Source: Rhodopirellula sp. SM50 (GTDB taxonomy: Bacteria; Planctomycetota; Planctomycetia; Pirellulales; Pirellulaceae). Taken from it: a stretch of DNA of 64,000 bases. Made by a program: the position numbers and the translations under genes. Below the pieces are notes generated by a model. That model saw only the letters and a program-made list of their open reading frames with translations. It did no database searches and was not told where the DNA came from. This document shows positions 26,326 through 39,200 of the stretch, one piece after another. Positions within the stretch are counted from its first letter, which is position 1, and each line of letters begins with the position of its first letter. Location: contig NZ_NTFY01000074.1 of the NCBI RefSeq assembly GCF_002289565.1, positions 1 through 64,000 on the forward strand. Direction: 5' to 3'.

Positions 26326-26955
26326 TCACCGCGAATGGCCATCCGCGGACAGACGCGACATTTCTCGTGCTTCCATCGCTTGGACTTCCGCGTTAATCAG
26401 TTTCTGAACTTGGCTTCGCGTGGTGTAGACGCTTGCGATCTTCATCCCACATACCGCGGCCACGTCGATCGCCTTTTGACCTCCATGCGTCAGGCGTTCC
26501 CAAGCTTCAAAGCGTTGCGGGGAAACACGTTGCCTGACACGCCGGACCGCCTCGTCGAGCAGTTCGAGGTCGAACGCGTCGGCCAACTGGTCGGAGAGCT
26601 CCCGCCTGGCTTCGACGCTGGAAAGTCGCTCCAGAACTTGATCGCCCCCGACCAGATCGTGTCGTTCGCGGAAGAAATCGGTCAGGGTGTTCTCGGTGAT
26701 CCGCCGCAACCATCCCTTAAACGTTTGGCTGCTGTCATATTCGAACGAGCCGAGTCGACGGGCGAGTTTGAGCAGCACGATCTGCGTCACATCTTCGGCA
26801 TCACTGTTCTGGAGCTGGCGATGAAGACACCATTGGTAAATTCGATAACCGTATCGGTCGACGAATCGGCGCCATGCCGCTTCATCCCGGTCGTTTCTAC
26901 GAATCCTCAGCAACAAACTGATGTCTGTCGAGGAAGAGTCGGTACCGCTGTCCAT
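26326..26955 (-). CDS. ECF-type RNA polymerase sigma factor
   Basis: The 209-residue protein has region 2 at about 25-100 (RFVDRYGYRIYQWCLHR, then DAEDVTQIVLLKLARRL, and TFKGWLRRITENTLTDFFRE). Region 4 is at about 135-190 (AIDVAAVCGMKIASVYTTRSQ). The frame is open upstream to 27258, but the ATG at 26955 gives the standard ECF length. ECF factors in planctomycetes are often encoded next to Hanks kinases, which are thought to control them by phosphorylation. This gene is followed on the same strand by a zinc-finger protein, a pseudokinase and a kinase. It is divergent from the giant surface-protein gene 293 bases away, which makes that gene a natural candidate target. No promoter motif could be assigned. 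Confidence 0.88.
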   Translation of the reverse strand: MDSGTDSSSTDISLLLRIRRNDRDEAAWRRFVDRYGYRIYQWCLHRQLQNSDAEDVTQIVLLKLARRLGSFEYDSSQTFKGWLRRITENTLTDFFRERHDLVGGDQVLERLSSVEARRELSDQLADAFDLELLDEAVRRVRQRVSPQRFEAWERLTHGGQKAIDVAAVCGMKIASVYTTRSQVQKLINAEVQAMEAREMSRLSADGHSR

Positions 26956-27247
26956 ACGTTTCGCTAATACGAGAAGACCCCAATGAATCTTAGCACTTTG
27001 GCACCAGCGGCTGGCGGTGAACCGAACCGATTTCCGAGTTTTGATCGAGATTTTGAATTTCGGTGAAAACTGTCCGCCGGCGGAATCGTTAACGCGCCGA
27101 ATCGTTGGCCGCCATATCACAAAACGTTTCAGAGTTTTTGAGGATGTGCGTCTTTGAGGCGTAGGTTCCGTCTCCTTCACTCGTAATTCCGTCGGATCAA
27201 TTCCCCGACGACTTGCGGTCGGGTCGCAGCGCAGGCACGAACACCGA
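26956..27247. promoter_or_regulatory. Divergent intergenic region between sigma factor and giant gene
   Basis: These 292 bases must hold the promoters for the minus-strand regulatory set and for the giant gene. A short perfect palindrome, TCCGCCGGCGGA, lies at 27069-27080. I cannot identify -35/-10 pairs or a strong ribosome-binding site in front of the giant gene. Confidence 0.45.
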
Positions 27248-30200
27248 GTGAAAGCCATGACAAGAACCCTTCAAAACCCTTCAGTCCAACGTCCGCAGGA
27301 CCATCGAAGGCTTGTCGCGAAGCGTCGGCAATCGCGGCGACGATCGCTGCTCGAAAAGCTGGAAGACCGCCACCTGCTGGCCGCTCATCTTGACGACGCA
27401 CCGATCAGCGAGCCGATTCAAGGGCAACTACTGAGTGTCCTGCAGACGCTCGACCAGGCCGCCGATGCCCTGGCGGTCGATCCGCTGCTGGAAACCGAAA
27501 TCCCGATCGCCGGGCGAAGTCTGAACGATCTGCTCGGGCCGGTTGACTTGTCGAGTGATGCCGACTGGGGCGATTTGATACAGTTTGAAACGGTCGCGAT
27601 CAACTACTTTGCCTCGTTCGACCCTGCCAGTGGCTTGTTTGACACCGCCAATCAAGGCCTCGATCCGATGGCCAGCGGATTGGCGGCGCAGTTGCAAAGT
27701 CACGTCGACATGCACCTTGGTGGTCACTTTGGCGCCAGCCCCGTTGCGACCGTCGAAGGCGGGATCGACAGCACGACCGATCAACTGATCTTTCAGATCA
27801 CGCTGAGCGAAACCGAGACGATTTCGATCCAGCCGTCACTCGACGCGATCGGCAACGAGTGGAAGGACCTGGGCATTGAATTCGACTCGGCCGCCACCGT
27901 CGAGCTGACTTCGACGGCGGACATCGATCTCCAGTTCGGAGTCGGCGTCGACCAACCGACCGGCAACGACCCCTTCTTCGACATCAACACGTTCGACATC
28001 GGCGCGGCGATCACCGAGACGACCGGCGCGCTCGCCTATTCGATCGGCGGAGGAGCGATCACCGGGAACGCGTCGATCAATAATCTGCTCGCCGATGTAA
28101 CTGGCAGTCTTTCCCTGTCCGGTGCGGGATCAATCGCCGACCGAATCACCGTCACCACCGGCAACGATGATGTCAACGTCGATCTCGCCTTCAACGACGC
28201 GACGCTCTACGCACAGACACTTGCCGCCGCAACCTTCACGGCTAGCGATGCGAATCTTTTCGATGGCACGGAAGCAACCATCTCGCAAAACACCGTCGCG
28301 TTGGAGCTGGATCTTTCCGGGCAACCGTTGATCGATGGCCTGGAAGCACTGGCCGACTGGTTGGACGATGCCGTCACGGAAGATCCAGACGACGCCAGTG
28401 ATCAACAAATCGCGGCGTTAGCATCTAAACTGCCGTTGATCAATCGCAGTCTCGGTGAACTGCTGACCGAGTCCTCCAACCGTTCTTTCACGGACGCGGT
28501 GCTGACCACGCCGACCGTCAATGGCGACTTCCAAGAATTCACGGCCACGCTGACCGGCGACGCGGCAACCCAGGGCATCTCCACCCATTCGCTTGCCCGT
28601 TTCAAAGCGACCAGCGGCGATTACCTGCCGGCCGAGGTGGCTCACGTTGAAGGTAAGGTCGTGACCCTCCGCTACGACGCCGCGCGAAGCGACGCGCCGG
28701 ACACGACGACACCCGAAATCGAATTCTCCATCGGTGGATCACTCGGCGAATCACTCCGTGCCGCGCTCGAACGCTATCACGATAGCGACTCGGTACCGGC
28801 GCTGGGCACCGTGCTGACCGATCTGCAAACAACACTCGGCATCAACACGGGGGCGATTGCGTACGACCAGGCGACCAAAACGCTTTCACTGGTTCCAACT
28901 TTCAGTCCGGCACCACTACAACTCCCAGTTCGACTGGACTTCACCGATCAGGTCGACGGTCTCGAGTCTGACGCCGAATTCACGCTGAGCGCCACGCCAA
29001 CGTTCACGTTGCCGCTCCAAATTGATCTCACGCAGGGCGTCAACGACGGCGATCGAGTGTCCGTCGTCAACGACACGAACCCCGAAGTCAGTATCCAGCT
29101 TTCTGCCGCATTGGATGATCCGTCGTTAGTCGCTTCTCACAACTTGATGAAAGGCATCATCGCGGAAACGACGGCCAACTCGGGCATCGTCCTCAACACG
29201 ACCATTGACCTCAGCTTGGAAAATGCGGGTGGCGTCGCCATCAACGAGTTGACCGAGAGTAATCAGTCTTTCCTGCAGACCTCGATCAGCGGATCGATAG
29301 ATATCCCATCCCTGTCACTCACGCCAACGGGACTCACCGGCGCCGTCGGGTCGCTGGACATTCAAACCACCAGCGACGGCACGAACACGGGCGTGATGAA
29401 CTTCACCGGCTTCGATTCCGATGGAGACGGGTTTGTCGATTCGGTTGGTGGCCTGCAAGCAATTGCTGTGGGCGGCTTCAAATCCTTCGAAGACCTCGCC
29501 GCGACGGACTTGCTGCAGATGGTCGTCGAGCTCGGTGACGCGATCGAGTCGGTTGCCGGCAAGCTGGACGTGCCCGGCGGCATCCCCTTTGTCGACGAAA
29601 CGATCAACACCATCGTCAGCTTCACCGATCAGACCTCGGCGCTGGGAAGTCTGCTGTTCGATCGCGCCCAGGTGATCGGCGAAAGCGAAATCGCGGCGAC
29701 GACCGGCGTGCTGCCCGAAGACGTCACGTTCCTGGTTCGGATTGAAGACCAGGATCCGGTGTTCGTCACGGTTTTGGCCAGTCAGACGAGCAGCAACACG
29801 TCCATCGACGATCTGTACGCCGACATCAACGCGGCGCTAACGGTGGCGGGTTTGGCCGGCAAGGTCGCGGCGGTCCGTCCGGCCGGCGACCGCGAAAACC
29901 GGCTGCACTTGCAGATCTCTGATCCCGCCGTCGGAACGGCGATCGATATCACCACCCTCGGGATCACCGGACAGGCGGCCGCACCCAGCAGCGGTCGACT
30001 CGGCGCAGACGTCAATCTGTCGGTCACGATCGATACCAACAACTTCGCTGGCCCCGCGGTCGTCAACGTCTCGCTGCCAGCCGCCGACACGCTGTCCAAC
30101 ACGAATCCCGAGGACCTGGTGCGCAGCTTGAACGCGGCAATGGCGGTCGACGTCGGCGACGGCAGCTTGCTCAGCAGATACCTCGTCGCGCGGCTGGTTG

Positions 30201-33200
30201 GCGATCGAATTCAAATCAACGCGGTCAGCTCCACCACCACTTCGGTTGCAATCAGTGGCGGTGACAAGCTCGGATTCGATGCCATTCAACCTGCCGATGA
30301 CAACCCGGCAGCGAGCGTACTCGGTCTGGGGACCTCGCTGTCGGCGATCGCCGAAATGGCCATTGGCAGCGTTCAAGACCTGGTCGACATTCTCAACGCG
30401 CACACGCCCAGCGCGACAACACTGACTTACGACTCAGCGAACAATCGTGTCACTTTCGATTTGAAACTCGAGCAGTCGTTCAGCCAACCGATCGACTTGA
30501 GCTTCTCCGAATCGACCGATCTCGGTTTTGCCGATTTGAACTTCGGCGGCGGCGCGGATGCGAGTTTTGACGCCGCGGCGGGCGTGGAGCTTTCGGTCGG
30601 TATCGATCTGGACCGCGCCGGTTCGGGCGGCACGATCGATGCGTCGACCACGCTCGTGTCACTCGGTGAGAGCTTTGCCGTGCACGCGGCGGTGACGTCA
30701 ACGGCCGCGGCCGACTCATCGGCGGGAACGCTGACGCTGCGACTCGATCGACTCGACGGCAGCAACGAAACCGTCAGTGTTTCGCTGGCGGCCGCCGAAC
30801 TCGATGACAACTTTACCGCCGAAGATTTAAGCTTCGACCTCAATGACACCTTCGCAGCCCAAAGCAATCCGCTGCGTGCTTCGCTGGATGACGCCGGCAA
30901 GCTCGTAATCACCTCGGAGGATGCCAGCGTTCGCGCGGTGACCGTCACCGCAGCGGCGTTCGGGTTCGCGGGAACCGAGACGAGTACCTCGCCCGACTTG
31001 ATGATCGTGCTCGCCGATGGCAGTTCGGCAGCCGTCTCGCTCAACAACGCACAAACGCTCGGTGACGTGAAAACCGCGATCGAAGCGGCATCGGCAAACC
31101 TGGCCGTTTCTTTCGTCGGCGACCAGATTCAGATCACAGACAACAGCACACCGGTCGATGACGCCCGGATGAAGATCACTAATGCCGCCGGGTCAATGGC
31201 CGCGACGGGACTGGGCATTCAGTTCACCGCGCTAGCAGATGACGACGAAGCGACCTCCTTCGATGACACCACGACGATCCGCGGCGACAACCTGCTGCTG
31301 GGCGAGTTGACCGATCAATTTTTCATCGACACGTCCAGCACCCGCGTTTACGCCGGCGCCGAGATCAACGCGTCGGACATCCATCTGACCGCTTCGGTCG
31401 GTTTCCTGGAATTGGGGGTCGTCGGCGGATCGATCTCCAATAGTGATGCGGGCAAAACCGGCCTGGGCATCGATGCCGAATTGTCATTAGCCGACAACGG
31501 CGACGGCGATGGGCTGCTTCGCTTGAGTGATTTTGCCAGCGGTGGTATCGCGACGGCCATGGATGCGGTTACGCCGACGTTCGGCTACGGCGGCACGGTC
31601 ACGCTGCCGCTAAGCATTCCGCTGATGCCGGGCGAGTCACCGGTACTTGAACTGACGCTGATCGCTGATGCCGGCGACGCGACGCGGCCCGACCTGTCGG
31701 TCAACGCGCCGAACCTGCAAGGTTTGATCGGTGACTTTTCGAACCTCTCGATCGCGGATCTGCCCGCGATGCTCCGCGAAGTGGTCAGCCTGTTGTCCTC
31801 CAGCGAGATTTCGGGACTCAACACCGTCATCCCCGGCATCAACCAGTCGCCCAACGACCTGCTGAAGTTCACCGACTCGCTGCTTGAAGCGGCTGACAAT
31901 CTGATCGATCAAATCAACATCGACACGATCGTCGGTCTGATCGAACAAGCCGAACAGGCGGTCAATTTGCTCGACGCGGCAAACGAGCAAATCGAGTCGC
32001 TGACCGCGGCGCTGCAGCGGTTGACCTCGGCGGTCGGCGAAGTCCGATCCGCTGGCACCAGCAGCATCGGTCGGCTGGTTTCAGCCTTCACCCATTTGAA
32101 GTCGGAGCTTACCGCTGCGGCAGACGCCGGTGTTGACGTCTCATCGCTGACGGATCTTCGGTCACAGCTTGCCGACGAGATCCTGTTTACCGACCGCGCC
32201 GCCAAACTGCTTGAAACCGCGATCAATGACGCCATCGCCGATGCGCTCGGCGCAGTCACCGGTGACCTGCCGGTCAGTGTCAGCGCCGAGATCGTCGACG
32301 GCAACGGCGCAGCCGCCGGTTATCACCCGGTCGTCAAGCTGGGCATCGGCATCAACCCGACCGTCACCCAAAACGTCGGATTCGATCTGCCGCTTCCCGA
32401 ACTCGGACCGCTGACCGTCAACTCGTCGGGCGATCTGGCGGTCACGCTCGGTGGCAAGATGCAGTTGGACGTCGGCTTCAATTTCAACACGTTGACACCG
32501 TACGTTTTTCCTTTCGATGACGGCGGTAACACCGATCCGAGCGACGACACCGGCACGCACTTCGCCTTGACCGCTGCGATCGATGCGGCACTGAACCTGA
32601 ATGCGGCGATCGGCGGACTGAACGCGGGGCTCAGCGGAACGGCGTCGCTGGCCGCCGCCAGTGACAACACGCTGCCGGCCAGCATCACGGTTTCGATCAA
32701 CGAAAACGCTGCGCCGTCGGACGGCAACACGATCATGGGCATCCCGATCGCGCAGCTGCTGGGCTCCCCGGCAGCGGGTTTCAGCTTCGCACTCGACGGC
32801 GCCGTTGACACGACGCTCGACGCGACGATCGCCGGACTGAACGTCGCCGATGCGATCGACATCGACTTTGACCTCAACTCGCCTTCACCGACGATCAACT
32901 TCGACAACCTCAAGACCGCGGTCAACGATTACTTCGCGGGCTTGACCGACCTGAGCAGCATGAGCCTCGACCAACTGATCGGCGGCACCCGCGCCGTGCT
33001 AAACACGATCGAGTCGGGACTCTCGTCGGACTTGCTGACTTCGTTGCCGCTGATCGGGGAAGGCGTCGATTTGAGCAACAGCTTCATCGGCGAACTGCAA
33101 GACCTGGTCGATCAGTTCGAAACGCTGGTCAACTCGACCGAGAACGGTGTCGACGCGCTCGTCGGAGAAGTCCAGGCATTGATCTTCAACAACCTCGGAC

Positions 33201-36200
33201 CGGCCGGCGCCAACATCCTGAAGCTCAACCCGGTCTTTCACGACGATCCCAACCAGAACGACGCCACCGAAGTCGCCGATCACCGCGACGTCGAAGTCAC
33301 ACTCTCGGACCTGAGCAGCACGCCAATTCGCGAAGCCGCCTTCGAGATCAACCTCAATCTGGCCGGCCGCGACGTGATCGATGCCGACTTTGACCTCGGG
33401 CTGGACGCCGTCGTGTTCGAGTTCGAAACCGAAGGCGGCGTGGAACTGTCGTGGGACTACGACGTTTCGCTCGGCTTTGGGATCAGTTTTGAAGACGGCT
33501 TCTTCTTTAAAGTCAACCCGAACACGACCAACGACGCCAACGGATTCCCAACCGGCGCTGGCGGTGCGGCGGAGCTGAATCTGAACGCCCAGGTGAATCT
33601 CAAGCCCGGCACGCGGCTTTCCGGCGGACTGTTTTTCTTGAACGTTGACGCGGTTTCCAATCCGATTGAAGACTACAACGGTGACGGCGACGTCAACGAC
33701 ACGCTGAACGAAGCCGCCGCGGGAATTGACTACAACCGCGACGGTGACAAGAGCGATATCGTCCGGGAGTCGGACCGCAACGGCGATGGACGGTTCTCGC
33801 GCGGCACCGGTTTGGCCGGCCAAATCTTCATCGACCTCAACGACCCCGACGACAACGGAAAACTCTCACTCGGGGAGATCGGCGCCGCGGGCTTGATCAA
33901 CGCCGGGATTCAAACCGAGGCCTTCGTCGACCTGTCGCTGACCGCCGATACCGATGCCGGTTCGGCGCTGCCGAAGCTGACGACCGACATGACGCTGGAC
34001 TGGTCGCTCGGTTACAACACCAACCAGGGCTTTGCCGGCGGCGGACTGCCCGACGTTGCCTTCCACGACGTCTCGCTGGACCTCGGCAGTTTCTTTGAAT
34101 CGATCGCCGGTCCCGCCTTCGATTTGTTCGAAACGCACATCGAGCCCGCGCGGCCGATCATCGATTTTCTGCGACAACCTGTGCCGGGCTTCAGCGACAT
34201 CTCGGTCGAAACCGGCGGGGACCCGATCACGTTCCTGGACCTGGGCGCTTACGCCTCGGGATTGGGACCGGCACAAGTCGCCAAAGCCAAACGCGTGCTC
34301 AACACGCTCGATAGCATTCTGAACGCCGTCGACACCATCAAGGGTTTCTCGTCGGCCGATGGGTTGAACATCAACTTCGGCAGCTTCCGTCTCGGCGGCG
34401 ATCTGATGGGATCGGGCAAGCCCACGATCGACACCTCCGGGTTCTCCAGCCCGTTCGGCTCGTCATCCACACCGGGCGAGATCAGCCCCAGTGTGTTCAG
34501 CCAGATCAACCAGGGCGGCAGCTCGAGCGCCAAAGCGAATACGACATCGCAGCTAAAGAAACTGAACCGGTCCGGCGACGGCGGCGGGTTCGGGTTGAAC
34601 ATTCCACTGCTTTCCAACCCGACCAACGCGTTCAAGTTGCTGACCGGCGAGACGGTCGAGTTGATCGAGTGGGACATCCCGACGCTGGACCTGAGTTTGC
34701 CGTTTAGTGCCAGAATGGGACCGCTCGGCCCGGTACCGGTGTTTGGAAAAATCAGCGGCAGCGTCGACGCCAGGTTCGACTTCTCGATCGGATTCGACAC
34801 TCGGGGAATCTCCGATACGGGATTCTTCCTGGACGGGTTGTACTTCGGTGACCTCTCGAACGTCTCGACCGGCGACGACATCAACGAAGTCGAATTCGGC
34901 ATGAAGATCCGTGCCGGCATCGGCTTCGACGTGCTGCTCGCCAGCGTTTACCTGGCCGGCGGTGTCGGTGGAACGGTGGGCCTGAATTGGAATGATTTGG
35001 ACGGCAACGGCAAGATCTATTTCGACGAACTGGCCGCGCTGGCCTCGCTGCAGTCACCCGACGGCATTCCGGGGGCTTGCGTATTCGACGCGTCCGGACG
35101 CTTGAACGCCGAACTGGTGATCGAGTATTCCGCGCTGTTCATCAGCGGCGAGATCGAATTGATCGACACCACGCTGTTTGATTTCAACTACACCTGCGGC
35201 GTCGAGATCGCGACGCTGGAGGATAGCGGGCGACTGGTGCTCAACGCCGGCCCCTTCGCGTCCAATCGCGATGCGAGTTCCGATGGCAGCGAGGCCGAGT
35301 CGTTTGAAGTCACGGACATGGGCGGCGGCGAAATCCAGGTCGCCTACGACTTTGCGATCGATTCGGACACCACGGTGAAACTTCGCCGGCGGTTTACGGG
35401 CGTCCATTCGATCTACTTCGATGGCGGTGGCGGCAACGACTCGCTGATCGTTGATGCCAGTGTCACCGTTCCCGTCACGCTCAACGGCGGCGCCGGCGAC
35501 GACACGCTGACCGGCGGCAGCGGAAACAACACCTTCGTCGGCGGCAGTGGCAACGACACGATGCTCTCGCGCAGTGGCAACGATCGCTTCCTGTTCGAAA
35601 ACGGCTGGGGCAGCGACACGTTGGTTGACGAAGGCGGCGCGGTCGACGAATTCGACTTCAGTGCCGTCACCGATGACTTGTCGGTTTCGCTCGGCAGCAT
35701 CAGCGTTTCCGACGGTCGCGGCAACCAGATCGTCAGCCCCAGCGGTGGACTGGTCGAAGGCATCGAATCGATGATCGGCGGCAGCGGTAACGACACGTTG
35801 ACCTTGCAGGACGCCGCCGACGCGGTTCGCGTCTGGACAATCAACGGCCCCGGACGCGGCAACATCGACGGTGAGTTCTTCTTTGACCGCTTCGAAAACC
35901 TGAGCGGCGGCGTTCAGGAAGACCGCTTCCGGTTGCGTGGCGGCAGCCTGGACGGACAAGTCAACGGGGCGGGCGGAAGTGATTCGCTCAACTATGCGAC
36001 ATCGAACGCGCCGGTGGAAATCAACTTGCAGACGTCGACGGCGCCTTTGATCGGATCCTTTGCCAACATCGAATCACTCGTCGGTGGGAATTCGAGCGAT
36101 GATCGTTTGATCGGCCCGACGGCCGGCTCGGCCTGGACGATCGACGCGACCAACGCCGGTACGATCAACAGTACGCTTTCTTTCTCGCGGATCGAAAACC

Positions 36201-39200
36201 TGACCGGTGGCAACAACGCCGACACGTTTGCCGTTGGCGCAAACGGGCGACTGACCGGCAAGCTGATCGGCTTCACCACGATCGGCACCAACGATGTCGA
36301 CCACCTGGATCTGTCAGCGAAGACCACTCCGCTGGCCGTTTCGATCAACAAGACCAACGAAGGCATTGTCAGTGGCGTCGTCGACTTCGAAGGCATCGAA
36401 AGCATCACCGGCGGAATGGACAACGACGAGTTTGACTTCGCGCCACTGGCCCGCCTGACGGGAACACTGGACGGCAGCGGTGGCGATCGCGACCACCTGG
36501 ATTTCAACAGCTGGTCGTCGCCGATCAACGTGGACTTGAATCTCGCCTCGGGTGGTCCGCAAGTCGGTGGCATTCGCAACGCCGAGTTTCTGACCGGCGG
36601 TTCGGCCGGCGATACGCTCAAGGGCAACGCGTCGGCAAACCGCATCATCGGCGGCCTGGGTGGCGACATGATTGATGGCCGTGGCGGTGACAACGTAATC
36701 GCCGGCGACAACGTCGCGATCGTCGAAGCCGGCGGCGTGGTTTCGGAAATCCGCTCGCTCGACGGTGGAACCAGTGACACGATCAGCGCCGCTGGCGGCG
36801 ACAACGTGGTGCTTGCCGGCGCCGGTGGTGACAACGTTACCTTAGGAAACGGCGATAACTTCGTCGCCGGTGACCTCGCACTGGTGACGCTCTCGGGTGG
36901 CGAAGTCGTCGACTTCCGCAGCATCCTGCCGGCGGTTGGCGCGGGTGATACGATCACCGTTGGCAGCGGTCACGACATCATCATCGCCGGTGACGGCGCG
37001 GACACTGTGAATGACTCCGGTGGACGCAATGTGATCCTGGGCGATCGCGGCAATGTTGCGCTGATCTTTGGGATTCCACTTCGCGCCACCGGAACATCGT
37101 CACCCGGCAGCGGCAACGACACGATCAACAGCGGCAACAGTTTCGACGCGATCATCGGCGGTGGCGGCGGCGACACGATCAATGCCGGCGCGGGTAACAA
37201 TCACGTGTTCGGCGACGACGGCACGATTGATTTTGTCAACAGCTTGCCAAGCACTTTGATTCCAGTCGCGTCAACATTCGAAGGGAACGACTTCATCACG
37301 ACGCTGGGTGGACGTGACATCATCCACACCGGCAACGGCGACAACACGGTCATTGCTGGCGACGGTAACGACGACGTGTTCGGCGGCTCCGGCATCGATA
37401 TCATTCAAGGGGAAGGCGGCGATGACTTTTTGGTCGGCGGACTGGGCGATGACGACATCTTCGGTGGCGCGGGCAATGACGTGATCTTCGGTGGCGTCGC
37501 TTTGGGAACGCGTGGAAACTATGACGATCCCAGCGACTTCACGCTGCCGCCTGGTTTCGCCGATGCCCAAGCGGCGCACTTCACCAATTACACGCCGACG
37601 GTCAAGATCACGCCGCTGATCGTGATGGACCTGTCAACGGGCACGCTTGATTCGATTCCTGGAGTGATCGGTGACGGCCGCGATAATCTCGACGGCGGCG
37701 ACGACAACGATGTGATTTTCGGTGGCGTTAACGTCGATATTCTGCTCGGCGGATCAGGAAGCGATTATCTCGATGCCGGTTCCGGAGCCGACTTGTTCGT
37801 TGAAGGCGGCGCGGGAGACGACGTGGTACGCGGTGGGGCGGGCAACGATATCCTCCGCGGTGGCGACGGCATCGATCATCTGCTCGGCGATGACGGCGAC
37901 GACGAGTTGCACGGTGAAAAGGGAACGGCAACCGACGACCAGGCGGGCCAACGCTTGTTCGGCGGACCGGGGCGTGACACGCTGTTCGCCTTCGCGCCGA
38001 CGACTGACGTTGCAACCGAACGTTTGCTTGTCGGCGATCAACTGTTCGGCGGACCGGGCGGCGACTTTCTGCACGGCAACCTGCGCATCGAAGTGCTCGA
38101 CGGGGGCAGCGGCAACGACTTCATCACCGGCGACGAGTTCGCCGGACCACTCTACGCCTCTCGAACCGATGCGGACGTCAACGGCGCCGACGACCTGCTG
38201 CTCGGTGGCGGCGGCGAAGACCAATTGTTCGGCGGTGGCGGCAACGACACGATCTGGGGTGGTCCGGGCACCGACTACATTCATGGCCAACGCGGCGCGG
38301 ACACTCAGTACGGCGGCGGCGGCATCGACATCTTTGTGTTGCCGACCAACCTTGCCACGTCCGACGGACTGGACCGAGTCAGTCCGGGGGGCGCGTTCAA
38401 CTTGGACGTGATCGACGGACACTTCGGCAACTTTCCGGGCGAAGCAACGCCGGTCGATGACAACGCGACTGACATCCTGGCGATTGATGGCACGAGCGCC
38501 CCGGACACGATTCTTGTCGGTGCAAGTGGCGGCATGGCCGCCATTCGTTACGGAATTCACACCATTCCAGTCGACCTGTTTGATGCCGATGGAACTCCGC
38601 TCGTTCAGCAATTCCGTATCGCGGGGCTGGCCGGCAACGACACCATCGGCTTCTACACCCAGTTGGCCGTTGACGCGGGTGTGTTTCCTGCGGTCGCCGG
38701 ACTCGACCCGCTGGACTTGACACCGTTTGCCGATCGCAGCGATTGGGTCGGAGTCTTTGACGGCAACAGCGGTGACGACCTGCTGATCGGCAGCGATGGC
38801 CGCGACCGCATGGACGGCGGTATCGGCAGCGACACCGCCTATGGCTTCGGCGGCGACGACCGCCTTTGGGGCGACGGTGGCGACGGTTCAACAAGCGACA
38901 CGGACACGCTGTACGCAGGTCAGGGAAACGACGACCTGGTCGGTGGCCTGGGAAAGAACAACCTGTACGCATGGAGTTTTGATCCGCAACCCGCACTCGT
39001 CGCACCGGGAACTCCGGAGGCGTATCCCGATCGCGGTTTTGGAGTCTTCGTCGATGAAAACGGAACGCTGTTCAACGACGATGGCGATTTGAACGACAAT
39101 GGCGTCTTCGACGAAGACGAATCGGTCACGATCGGCCCCGTTCGCTTGGCACGCATCCAGGAAAAGACTGGGCTGAACCGAATCCTCGGTAGCGAGCAAG

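Noticed and set aside
26320-26967. 215-codon plus-strand frame opposite the ECF sigma gene
   Set aside because: The minus-strand product has clear sigma regions 2 and 4; the plus-strand product has none.
33999-34322. Plus-strand and minus-strand alternative frames inside the giant gene
   Set aside because: Dozens of such frames exist because of the codon pattern of repeats; none has independent features.
35415-38340. Possible CRISPR array or tandem satellite
   Set aside because: The repeats are degenerate at the DNA level and follow the RTX nonapeptide code; there are no constant repeats with unique spacers.
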